Assembly (NCBI RefSeq): GCF_011038975.1
Contig: NZ_JAAKEC010000020.1
Coordinates: 1 to 54,764, forward strand
Length of the DNA: 54,764 nucleotides
Source: Adlercreutzia sp. ZJ176
GTDB lineage: Bacteria > Actinomycetota > Coriobacteriia > Coriobacteriales > Eggerthellaceae
Direction of reading: 5' to 3'
Shown one piece after another: positions 26,256 to 34,234 of this stretch (position 1 is the first letter of the stretch; the number at the start of each line of letters is the position of its first letter). The notes under the pieces are model-generated. The model had not been told where the DNA came from. It did not search any database and worked only from the letters and a program-made list of their open reading frames with translations. The translations under genes were made by a program, and so were the position numbers.

Positions 26256-26873
26256 CTAGCCAGCGGCCTTGTCCTTGCGCTCTTCGCGCAACCACTTGTC
26301 AAACGTGCTCAGGCTCACCTTCAGTCTCCCAGCCGCCTCAGCGCGCGTGATATGCCCCTCCAAATACGCCTGCCTTGTCGCCTTATAGCTCGTAGGCTTC
26401 TTCTTGCTCGGACGTCCGAACCGCACGCCGCGCGCCTTCGCCGAAGCAATTCCTTCGGCTTGGCGCTGGCGAATGTTTTCGCGCTCCATCTGCGCGACGT
26501 AGCTCAAAAGTTGCAGCACGATGTCGGCGATGAACACGCCGGTGACGTTTTCCTTGGACTCCCGGGTGTCAAGCAGGGGCATGTCAAGCACCACGATCGC
26601 ACATCCCATGTGCTTTGTGATGTTTCTCCACTCATCGATGATCTCGTCGTAGTTGCGCCCTAGCCGGTCGATGCTTTTGACGACCATCACATCACCCGGC
26701 TTCATCACGTCCATGAGCCGCTTGTACTCAGGCCGCTCGAAGTCCTTGCCGCTTGCCTTGTCTGCGAACACGTTTGACTTATCAATCGGGAAGGCTAGAA
26801 GGGCGTCGAGCTGCCTGTCCAGGTTTTGGTCTTTGGAGGATACGCGGGCGTACCCGTAGGTTGCGTTTGACAT
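26256..26873 (-). CDS. Serine recombinase (resolvase/invertase family)
   Basis: This 205-residue small serine recombinase opens with YGYARVSSKDQNLDRQLDAL; Ser12 in RVS is the expected nucleophile. SGKDFERPEYKRLMDVMKPG, SIDRLGRNYDEI and ENIRQRQAEGIASAKARG complete the catalytic core and E helix. A C-terminal helix-turn-helix follows (ITRAEAAGRLKVSLSTFDKW). The size and domain order suit Hin/Gin-like invertases and Tn3-type resolvases alike. ATG 26873 with AAGGAGG 5 nt upstream is preferred to the in-frame ATG 26897. Its location 80 bp from the inverted sites makes promoter inversion the likely job. Resolution of cointegrates or dimers is the alternative. Confidence 0.88.
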   Translation of the reverse strand: MSNATYGYARVSSKDQNLDRQLDALLAFPIDKSNVFADKASGKDFERPEYKRLMDVMKPGDVMVVKSIDRLGRNYDEIIDEWRNITKHMGCAIVVLDMPLLDTRESKENVTGVFIADIVLQLLSYVAQMERENIRQRQAEGIASAKARGVRFGRPSKKKPTSYKATRQAYLEGHITRAEAAGRLKVSLSTFDKWLREERKDKAAG

Positions 26874-26981
26874 GGATGCCTCCTTCATATGTCGCATCGC
26901 AATCGCAGAAAGCGATACTCAGCACCGCTTGGGGCGCATGTGGCGCTTGCGCGCCTCGTGCGGCGCTGTCGTATCTCTTAA

Positions 26982-27743
26982 TTAAGCAGGTTGAGATGTG
27001 GATGCGTACACGACGGTGCGATAATTTCCCGTCTGATCGCTGCAGGTCGCAAAGGCCCAGACCACCTCGTTTGCGATCACGCTCCCGTCGAGCGCCAGGT
27101 CGCTTCGGGCTACGGCGCCTTCGACGTATGCGACGCGCTCCTCATCTGTGGCGAAGCTCGTGTGTAGCATCTCTTGGCGTGCGTCAACCACGTCAACTGC
27201 CCTGACCTTGAGCTCATAGCACCCGCCATTCGAGCGCGTGTGAACGTAGATGACCTCGTGCTGCCGCGCGTAGTCGCGATCGCTGAACTTTGCAAAGTCA
27301 GCAAAGACCGTGCCGTCGCTTAAGTTGTGGCCGTAGACCATGACGAATGGGGAGTGCGCCGTGCACTCCCAGTCGATATACGGAGTGCCGTATGCACCTT
27401 GTGCCAGCGCGTCCTCGTAGAGGTATCTGTTCGGGTAGTCCGGTGTCGCCTGCGCTATGGGCTCATCGATGGTTGTCCCAGGCACCTCCACCCATGTGAC
27501 GATTGACTCAGGAAGCGCGTCCCAGTCGATTGGGCAAGACATCTCGCCCTCAGATCCGGTTTCCGTCTCTGTAACAGGCGTCTTTGCGGGTGCGAGGGAA
27601 ACATCAGGCGGGATTGTCTGCCAGAGCGCGAAGGCAAGCAGGCATACAACCGCGATGATCAGAAAAAGGCGCGCTACGATGCCGCGGAGGCGGGCAAAAC
27701 ACCCGCCTCCACACTTAGAGCCGTGTGTGCGCCTACTTCTCAT
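26982..27743 (-). CDS. srtB: Class B sortase
   Basis: This 253-residue transpeptidase has one N-terminal membrane helix (residues about 22-41) and an extracellular catalytic domain. The catalytic triad is visible: His139 in VMVYGHNLSDG, Cys234 in FATCSDQ, Arg242 in NYRTVVY. VTWVEVPGTTIDEPIAQ and YLYEDALAQGAYGTPYIDW are class B blocks. The start lies 11 bp inside the end of the surface-protein gene, so they are coupled. It should attach that protein (YPKTG signal) to the cell wall or polymerise it. Confidence 0.9.
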   Translation of the reverse strand: MRSRRTHGSKCGGGCFARLRGIVARLFLIIAVVCLLAFALWQTIPPDVSLAPAKTPVTETETGSEGEMSCPIDWDALPESIVTWVEVPGTTIDEPIAQATPDYPNRYLYEDALAQGAYGTPYIDWECTAHSPFVMVYGHNLSDGTVFADFAKFSDRDYARQHEVIYVHTRSNGGCYELKVRAVDVVDARQEMLHTSFATDEERVAYVEGAVARSDLALDGSVIANEVVWAFATCSDQTGNYRTVVYASTSQPA

Positions 27744-30700
27744 CGGAGGGTTCCGCCGCGCTGCACTCGCGTCGCCTTAGGAACGCGCTTGTGCCCCCTG
27801 CTAAGCTAAACGCAACAAGCGCGCATGCGCTTGCCCCGACAGCGCATGCTGTGACGACAGCACCAGTCTTGGGATATCCCTTGCCGGAAGCCTCAGGCCC
27901 AGGCGTTTCGCCGGGGGTGGGTTCCGGCTCAGGTGCTGGCTCATCAGACACGATGTTTACCGTCTGGGCCTCATCATTGATATCTGCATGAGTTGCAACC
28001 TCAATGCCGTCCTTTACGAGCGTTTCGAATACAACCACGGTCTTTTCTTCAAGTCCCGTGGCGTCAAACTCGAAAGTGACCTCGACTTCGCCTTTGGGTT
28101 GCTCGGGCGTGAACACGGAAGACGCCGTGATCTCTTTGCCCTGGGCGTCCTTGAGCGGCTCACCGGTGGCCTTGTCCATAAGGGTGCCGGTTACCACGTA
28201 CTCCTTGCCGACAGTGAGGTTTTCGTAAGACACCGTGTCTACAATTATGGCCTTGTCATTGGCGATCACGTTCTTGTCGCCGTCAGCACCGTCTGCTGCT
28301 GCCGTGTGGATGGACGGAAAGCTTACCGTCTGACCCTCGTCGTTGATGTCTTCGTGCGTGGCGATGATGCTCTCGTCCTTGTCGGTGAGCTTCTCAAAGA
28401 AGACAACTGACGTGCCCGCAAGCTTGGTCGTGTCGAGGTCAACCGTGACGTCTACGGTTCCGTCAGGAGTATTCGGTGTGAACACGGTAGTACCCACCTT
28501 CGGAAGCCCGTCATCGCCTGTAAGAGCAGTGTTTGTAGACTTGTCCATGAGGGTGGTAAAGATGCGGTACTCATGTCCGGGGGTAAGGCCTGTATAGGCA
28601 ACAGTGTCGATGAGCTTGCCGTCTTTCGTAACGCTTCCCTCGCTAGCGTTTGTGATGCCGTCTCGTGCCTGGGTAGCGATGTCAACGATGGCGACCGTCT
28701 GGTCAACGTCGTCAATGTCGGCGTGCACCATATACTCAGTATCTTCGAAGAGCATCGTCTCGAACGCCACGAGAGAGGTGCCCGCAAGGCTTGTGCCTGC
28801 AAACGTGAAGGTCACCTCGACCGTTCCGCAAGACTGCTCGGCCTCAAATGTGGTCTTAGCCTCGATTCGATTGCCCTCGTCGTCAAGTGCGGGCTCACCG
28901 GTGGCCTTGTCCATGAGGGTGCCTGCTGCCGTGTAGACGTTACCCGGAATAAGACCGGTGTATTCGATTGTGTCTACAATGGCAAGCTCATCGCGTGCTT
29001 GGCCCTCGTGAGTGCCGGAGGCCGCATCTGTTGCCGTGGTCTTCATGGTCTTTGGCGTGTTCTCAAGCTCAAACACATGGGTCTGAGCCATAGACTCTGT
29101 CTCATCCCACTCGATCATGCCCTGGTCGTTTACCGTAAAGTCGATGACACGAGCGCTTCCTTCCTCGTCAAGGTCGGTGATGGCATAACCTTCAGGTGCC
29201 TCAACCTCTTGGATGTGATAGCTTCCGTGCTTGGCGTAGGCAAGCGATATCACGCCCTCCTCGTCGGTGGTCAGCTCCTCATCAAAAGTGCCCTCGTCGT
29301 TCCAGATGTGGAATACGGCACCGGGAACAACGGTTTCATGATCAAGTGCATCGACTTTCAGGATCACAGGGTTCGTGGGCTCATCGGTCACGGCTTCCTC
29401 GTAGTCGTAGACCGCAACATCTTGCCCCGCATATTCGAGCGCCACGGTCTTCTCAGTCACGTCGAGTGCATAGCCGTCCTTGGCCTGCGCTTCATAGACC
29501 GTGTAGGTGCCAAGGTAGAGCTCAGGGCTTGTCGCCTTGCCGTCCTCGCCTGTGGTAAGCGTGGCTACGATCTCGCCCTCATGCGCCCGGATAGTTCCCT
29601 CAGGCGTTTGGATGGTCTCAGCCGCCTTTATGATGTAGACGGAATCATCGACTGCCTCATCTGTCCAGGCATCCGTCTTAGCGACAGTGATCGTTGCCTT
29701 TTGCGGCATGTTCGCGAACTCGATTACGAGCGGATCGTCCCATCCCTTGTAGTCAGCACCGACGCTAAACGTCTTGCCCTCAAGCTCCTTCACGTATCCG
29801 TAAGGAGCATTGACCTCCGTCAAGGTGTAGTCGCCCTGCTCTAAGAGCATGGGCAACGTGAGCTCTCCGCGCTCATTGGCCGTCCAGGTGTCAAGCGTCT
29901 CGGTTGCCGGGTAATGGAAGGTGTAGGTGATAGGCTCGCCATTCGCATCGAGCAGCTTAAAGCTGCACGGCAGCGGGATGTGCTTGTTAGTCTCTGCGTC
30001 AACCTTTTCGATCTTGAGAGGTGTCTGCGGAATGTGGTCGTTTACAAGCTGGGGCGGGTCGTATTGGCCCTCCTCGGAGATGACCGTCTTCCAGTCGGGG
30101 ACGGGAAGAAGATCCTTGCCCCACGTTTCCTTAAAGTCTTTCGCCACATGGTCGGGTATCACCTCATGTACGGTGTAGGTGCCGTACGCCAGTGCGCCAC
30201 TCCAGTCAGAAGGCTTGCTCCAGCCGTTTACCTTCGCATGGTCGTCTTTGGTAGTGGCAAGGCCGTTTGTGTCCGTGATGATCGTGCAGACGCGGCTTCC
30301 CGGCTTAACGAGCTTTCCGGTCTCAGGTGAGACGACCGGATATGCAGAGGAGTTGATGAGCTCGAACTTAACTCCTGGCACAAGCACGCGCTCGACCTCC
30401 TGGGGCATATCTCCTGTCGGATCAGAGTAGATGGTGGTGGGGACCTCCTTAACGAGGCGGAAGTCGCCATGTTTTACGGTATCGGGCACCTTAGGTGAGT
30501 TGTAGGTGTAGACGCTCTCGCCAGCTGCCCCGTCTTCAGTGATGCGGATGCAAAACACTTTGGGGTCCCCGCCGTGCCCGTCATCGAGGTTGTAGCCGCG
30601 AGGTGCGCGGGTCTCCTGCACGAGAATCGTGCCGAGCGGGATGGAGGCATCCCCGTTGGTCTGGTAGTAGAGAACATCCCCTGAGTACTTGTATTCTTCA

Positions 30701-31866
30701 GAGTAGTAGGCAAAGCCGTCCGCATCGGTCTCAAACACCCAGGTGCGGGCAGGGCTGCCAGAGGCTTCTGCATCTTGTGCCGTTGCAAAATCACCCGCAT
30801 AGTAGCGTACCGTGAAAAGCGCGCCTTCGAGCGTGGCGTCACCTTGGGGAGCAGATTTTCCTGTCTGCGCGTCGATCTTGCCGAGCAGCATGCCCACGGG
30901 GTCGGATTGAGCGATGTCTGATACCTCACGGTCGTTCACACGCGTCGTCGCGTTCGGGGTCACATGGGCCTTATAGACAGTCGTGTCAAGTGCGTGTCCC
31001 GGAGCTTGCTTGGTCTCCATGACCCAGTAGTCGCCCTCTTCGAGCTCACCGAGGCTGCCGTAGCCATTTGCATCGGTTGTGATGACACCGGCCTTGTCGG
31101 TAAGGCCCTCGTTTTTGTAGACGGTGTACTCGGCCCCAGCGAGGGAGTAGAGGGGGTTGCCCTCACACATCGAGGGGTTCTCAGTCACCTTCATAAGGTC
31201 AAGTGCGCCGTAAGGGATGTATTTGAACGAGAGGATAAGCTGGTTGCCGGCACCGGTGTGGAGCATGAAGGGCTCGAAGTTGCCTGGCACCTCGCCCTGG
31301 CGGGCGCAGATCAAACGCCCCGTTGCGTTCGGGTTGATCTCTTGGCCGTTCGTGCCGAAGCCTATCACGTTTTGGCGACACCACGACTTGAACGACTCGT
31401 TGCAACCAAAAAGCGCATAGTGGCCGTTTGACGCGAACGTGTCAGAGAGCAGGATGTGCGTGAGTGCCGCGTAGCGCGCATCGGTCATAGCACTTCCGTC
31501 GTACCAGGTGCTGGGCCAAAGGCTCTTGTCAAACCCCGGGCTCCCATAGCCAAACCAGAGGTCCGCTATGGCCTCACTGTCACGCCCCGAGGGCGCGCTT
31601 ATGGTGCTTTTGGCGTAGCTGCCGGAAGGAGGCGTGCTCGCAGACGGGTTGCCGCAGTAGGCCATCTCTCCGTCAGCGTACATCCAGTTGGTGGCGTATC
31701 CGGCGTAGGGGATCATGCCACCGACCGTGAGGTTGGCAGATTCTGCCGCATAGGCACCCGGTGTTGCTTGGGCGAGCGTTCCGAAAGCCGTAGACGCCGC
31801 GATGAGGATAGCGAGTACGCACCTGACCACCTTGGAGTGCCGCGCAGCATTGATTGTTGTTTCCAT
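27733..31866 (-). CDS. Thioester/SpaA/VaFE-repeat cell-wall-anchored surface protein
   Basis: This 1377-residue protein has a signal peptide (residues 1-40, ending AYA-AES). Its N-terminal domain carries MAYCGNPS (Cys71), consistent with a thioester adhesion domain. Several SpaA/prealbumin-like isopeptide modules follow (for example VTENPSMCEGNPLYSLAGAE, IEKVDAETNKHIPLPC). Three VaFE modules of the T-Q ester-bond type lie near the C-terminus, each with GTLMDKATGEP-like, AFET/FFEK/VFET and H-DI-D--QTV blocks. A Pro/Glu stalk, YPKTG sorting signal (1331-1335), membrane helix and basic tail end it. It is probably the mating-pair adhesin or pilin of the element, fixed by the adjacent sortase. It replaces the PrgB-like adhesins of other ICEs. 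Confidence 0.9.
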   Translation of the reverse strand: METTINAARHSKVVRCVLAILIAASTAFGTLAQATPGAYAAESANLTVGGMIPYAGYATNWMYADGEMAYCGNPSASTPPSGSYAKSTISAPSGRDSEAIADLWFGYGSPGFDKSLWPSTWYDGSAMTDARYAALTHILLSDTFASNGHYALFGCNESFKSWCRQNVIGFGTNGQEINPNATGRLICARQGEVPGNFEPFMLHTGAGNQLILSFKYIPYGALDLMKVTENPSMCEGNPLYSLAGAEYTVYKNEGLTDKAGVITTDANGYGSLGELEEGDYWVMETKQAPGHALDTTVYKAHVTPNATTRVNDREVSDIAQSDPVGMLLGKIDAQTGKSAPQGDATLEGALFTVRYYAGDFATAQDAEASGSPARTWVFETDADGFAYYSEEYKYSGDVLYYQTNGDASIPLGTILVQETRAPRGYNLDDGHGGDPKVFCIRITEDGAAGESVYTYNSPKVPDTVKHGDFRLVKEVPTTIYSDPTGDMPQEVERVLVPGVKFELINSSAYPVVSPETGKLVKPGSRVCTIITDTNGLATTKDDHAKVNGWSKPSDWSGALAYGTYTVHEVIPDHVAKDFKETWGKDLLPVPDWKTVISEEGQYDPPQLVNDHIPQTPLKIEKVDAETNKHIPLPCSFKLLDANGEPITYTFHYPATETLDTWTANERGELTLPMLLEQGDYTLTEVNAPYGYVKELEGKTFSVGADYKGWDDPLVIEFANMPQKATITVAKTDAWTDEAVDDSVYIIKAAETIQTPEGTIRAHEGEIVATLTTGEDGKATSPELYLGTYTVYEAQAKDGYALDVTEKTVALEYAGQDVAVYDYEEAVTDEPTNPVILKVDALDHETVVPGAVFHIWNDEGTFDEELTTDEEGVISLAYAKHGSYHIQEVEAPEGYAITDLDEEGSARVIDFTVNDQGMIEWDETESMAQTHVFELENTPKTMKTTATDAASGTHEGQARDELAIVDTIEYTGLIPGNVYTAAGTLMDKATGEPALDDEGNRIEAKTTFEAEQSCGTVEVTFTFAGTSLAGTSLVAFETMLFEDTEYMVHADIDDVDQTVAIVDIATQARDGITNASEGSVTKDGKLIDTVAYTGLTPGHEYRIFTTLMDKSTNTALTGDDGLPKVGTTVFTPNTPDGTVDVTVDLDTTKLAGTSVVFFEKLTDKDESIIATHEDINDEGQTVSFPSIHTAAADGADGDKNVIANDKAIIVDTVSYENLTVGKEYVVTGTLMDKATGEPLKDAQGKEITASSVFTPEQPKGEVEVTFEFDATGLEEKTVVVFETLVKDGIEVATHADINDEAQTVNIVSDEPAPEPEPTPGETPGPEASGKGYPKTGAVVTACAVGASACALVAFSLAGGTSAFLRRRECSAAEPSDEK

Positions 31867-31875
31867 GGTTCCTCC

Positions 31876-32340
31876 TTAGCGGGTCACAGGCTCAGGGCGC
31901 TCGGCCTCGCGGCTTTGGTTCTGCGATGCCTCGCGGGCATCCTTTACCTTGTCGCTCAGCGATGCTAAAAACTCCTTGCGCGAGTTGTCCACGGCCTGCT
32001 TGAGCGCTGCGGGCATGACCTTGACGACGTCTTTCACTTCTTTACCGCTCTCGTCTCTCATAGGTGTGCCGTCGGGGTTCACAAGCCCTTTCTTGAGCCA
32101 AATCTCGCGGCTCGCCAGAAGTGGCATGTCGCGGTAGTTCTCGCCCTTGAAGCGGGACGGGGTCACGAACATCGGGCTGAACTGGTAGTAGCTCACGTCA
32201 ACCCCGTCGATGATCGTGCCTTTGGGCAGCGTCACGGAGTGGAAGGTCTTGCTCTCTCCTGTTTTGCGGTCGGTGTAGATGATGTTCTCGTGCACGAACT
32301 TGCGGTGAAGCGTCAGATAGACGTTCTTTCTCTCTTCCAT
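31876..32340 (-). CDS. Conserved ICE protein of unknown function
   Basis: A 154-residue soluble, charged protein. The N-terminus (YLTLHRKFVHENIIYTDRKT, FHSVTLPKGTIIDGVDVSYY) and PSRFKGENYRDMPLLA suggest a beta-rich domain similar to small single-stranded-DNA-binding-like or ICE-specific proteins. The C-terminus is a charged helix. I recall this type next to VirB6/pilin genes in Firmicutes and Coriobacteriia elements but know no function. Translation starts 9 nt after an AAAGGA segment that belongs to the repeated hairpin leader. Confidence 0.7.
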   Translation of the reverse strand: MEERKNVYLTLHRKFVHENIIYTDRKTGESKTFHSVTLPKGTIIDGVDVSYYQFSPMFVTPSRFKGENYRDMPLLASREIWLKKGLVNPDGTPMRDESGKEVKDVVKVMPAALKQAVDNSRKEFLASLSDKVKDAREASQNQSREAERPEPVTR

Positions 32341-32349
32341 GTGTCTTGC

Positions 32350-32398
32350 TCCTTTGCATCTTGATCGGCTTATCTTGGGCCTTGATGTGGAATGGCCC
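32350..32398 (-). promoter_or_regulatory. Repeated hairpin leader, copy before 31876-32340
   Basis: Read on the - strand: stem GGGCC, 12-nt loop ATTCCACATCAA, stem GGCCC, 13-nt spacer, CAAGATGCAAAGGA, then 9 nt to the ATG. Copies at 39157-39209 and 39253-39307 keep the ATTCCA loop start, the 13-nt spacer and the ribosome-binding segment, while the stems differ but still pair. Confidence 0.6.
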
Positions 32399-32459
32399 TG
32401 GCGCTTGCGTGCAACCTTTCAGCCCATAGGCACCACCTCCTTATCCAGCGGATCCATCT

Positions 32460-33464
32460 TTAGAACCCGCTTACGATCTCTCGCGCCCAAGAGCCGCTCT
32501 TGACAAGAGAAAGGATGAGCAGGATACACATGGCGAGGTACTGAAGCGCGTAGGTAAGCCCGTTCGCTATCCCATCTATTGGCGTTCCCGTACCCGGATT
32601 AGCTGAAACCAGGCCACCCAAGATGATGGGAAACGAGATGAGCAGCACCAAGATGATGAGGCCCGCTATGCAGACGGCCCCGAAGCTCTTCAGGTACCCG
32701 ATGCCTATCTGGCGCGTCTGGTCGAAGCCGAGAAACGCGAGGGGGATGGGCGAGAAGGCCGCCATGACGTAGAGCTGGATGGCGCGGGCCCAGCAGACGA
32801 CGAGCGCGACGATGTAGGCGATGAGCACCACGAGCCAGCTGATGATGGCCACGACGAGCAGGGCAAGAAGAGACGGGAGGTCATCGTCTGCGGTGACGAC
32901 AGAGACCTCTGCCATATCGAGCGCGCCACCCGTTCCGAAGAGCGCCTCCACGCGGTCGATGGCAAGCCCCACGACCTCGTAGATCGCCGCCATGAGGTCA
33001 AACGAGTTTTGGATGAGGAAGAGGAAGACCGCGAAGAAGACGAGCAGGAACACGACCTCCTTGACTCCAGGCAGGCTCTGGTTGCCATCCATGCGCTGCG
33101 ATATCTGTATCAGCTTGATCGTGAAGACCAGCGACAGAACACCGCAGCCTATGGGCAGTATCGCCACCTGCCAGACCGCATAGGCTATGTCGTTCATCGA
33201 CACGCTCCCCGACGTTTCGAGCATGTGATCGAAGTCCGCGCCGAGGATGCCCGAGTAACCGATGGACTTGAGCACGTCGACCTGCGCCGAAAATATCCAG
33301 TTGCAGCAGTCGCGCAAAAGCCCGCACAGCCACGCGTTGATGTCATCTGCTATCGCCGCCCATGCGGGCTGAATTGGAAGGAGCAGCGTGCAGAGCGCGG
33401 CGAACGTCACCACGAACGCGTAGGCGAAGGCTCTGCTATCTGTGAGCGTCTTGATCGTGCGCAT
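32460..33464 (-). CDS. VirB6/TrbL-like membrane channel component
   Basis: This 334-residue protein has an N-terminal signal-like segment (FAYAFVVTFAALCTLLLPIQ), an amphipathic stretch with two Cys (WLCGLLRDCCNWIF), and six or so membrane helices. The layout matches the VirB6-like proteins of Gram-positive ICEs, including a long loop (ALFGTGGALDMAEVSVVTAD) before helices 4 and 5. It forms the inner-membrane channel with VirB4 and PrgI. ATG 33464 is preferred; the frame opens at 33581. It starts 5 bp after the stop of the upstream gene. Confidence 0.8.
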   Translation of the reverse strand: MRTIKTLTDSRAFAYAFVVTFAALCTLLLPIQPAWAAIADDINAWLCGLLRDCCNWIFSAQVDVLKSIGYSGILGADFDHMLETSGSVSMNDIAYAVWQVAILPIGCGVLSLVFTIKLIQISQRMDGNQSLPGVKEVVFLLVFFAVFLFLIQNSFDLMAAIYEVVGLAIDRVEALFGTGGALDMAEVSVVTADDDLPSLLALLVVAIISWLVVLIAYIVALVVCWARAIQLYVMAAFSPIPLAFLGFDQTRQIGIGYLKSFGAVCIAGLIILVLLISFPIILGGLVSANPGTGTPIDGIANGLTYALQYLAMCILLILSLVKSGSWAREIVSGF

Positions 33465-33469
33465 GCCGA

Positions 33470-34222
33470 TCAGAGCGCCTCGATGGTGCCATCGGCCTTG
33501 CGGGTGACCGACACCATGGTCGCGGCTCCGTCTTCGAGCGTGAAGGTGGTCGTAGCCATGTCGTTGGCGTAGTCGATCCACGCTTCACCGTCCCAGACGG
33601 CGCGCGTCGCACTCGGAGACACCGCCGCCGCTCGCTCTGACACAGCTGCCTCGATCTTGGCGATGTCTGCTCCCATGGCCTCTTCCAGATCACCCGTCAC
33701 GCCGGAAAACGACAGCGCCCTTGCGTTTGTCTGCACCTGCTTGTAGGGGTGCGCGAGCGCATCGCTTTTGATGACGGTCGCACCTCCGTCACGGCTTATG
33801 GTCACGACGGTCGGCGCTGCGGCCTCTGCGGGCGATTTCGAGGCGAGGATCACAGAGGTGATGCCGGCATCTCCTTCCTCCTCGGAGTCGATCGTCCAAT
33901 AGGTGACAGATGTCTGCCCCTCGGTCATCTCGACGAAAGCGCCCATCAGGATCGAGAGCGTTGCGGGTGAGCCATCGTCTGCCGTCCAGGAGGTCCCAAC
34001 GAGGGCCTCAAGCCCGCTGGCCTCATCAGGCGCGCTTTCGGCCTGCACTTCTTCGATTTCGACAGCGGCCTGCTCTTCGGCCTGCTCGGCCTTCGCCTCT
34101 ATGGCTGGCTCCTCCGGGGGCTCGTCCTTCTGGGCAAGCGAGCAGCGCGCCACGCCCGATGCCACTAACAGCAGCACCGCGATCACTGCCGCTGCGATCA
34201 AAAGCTTGTTTTTCTTCGACAT
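33470..34222 (-). CDS. Membrane-anchored protein of the transfer operon
   Basis: 250 residues: one N-terminal membrane helix (LLIAAAVIAVLLLVASGVAR), then a Cys (RCSLAQ), then a Glu/Ala-rich stalk and a globular domain (ALVGTSWTADDGSPATLSIL, TYWTIDSEEE). The Cys could be lipidated, but the sequence before it is not a classical lipobox. No family is recognised. Position between the hydrolase and the VirB6-like gene suggests a channel accessory protein. Confidence 0.65.
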   Translation of the reverse strand: MSKKNKLLIAAAVIAVLLLVASGVARCSLAQKDEPPEEPAIEAKAEQAEEQAAVEIEEVQAESAPDEASGLEALVGTSWTADDGSPATLSILMGAFVEMTEGQTSVTYWTIDSEEEGDAGITSVILASKSPAEAAAPTVVTISRDGGATVIKSDALAHPYKQVQTNARALSFSGVTGDLEEAMGADIAKIEAAVSERAAAVSPSATRAVWDGEAWIDYANDMATTTFTLEDGAATMVSVTRKADGTIEAL

Positions 34223-34234
34223 CTTTATTCCTTC

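Noticed and set aside
26256-26873. Recombinase as a transposon resolvase of a Tn3-like element
   Set aside because: No transposase gene and no terminal inverted repeats were seen nearby. Not excluded as an ancestral role, but the inverted sites next to it fit inversion better.
28573-29844. 423-codon open frame on the + strand opposite the surface-protein gene
   Set aside because: It mirrors the codon pattern of the 27733-31866 gene, has no family likeness and no ribosome-binding site. Long antisense frames are common in high-GC genes.
32998-33572. Overlapping frames on both strands in the VirB6-like gene
   Set aside because: They are out-of-frame shadows; only the - strand frame shows the membrane-helix pattern.
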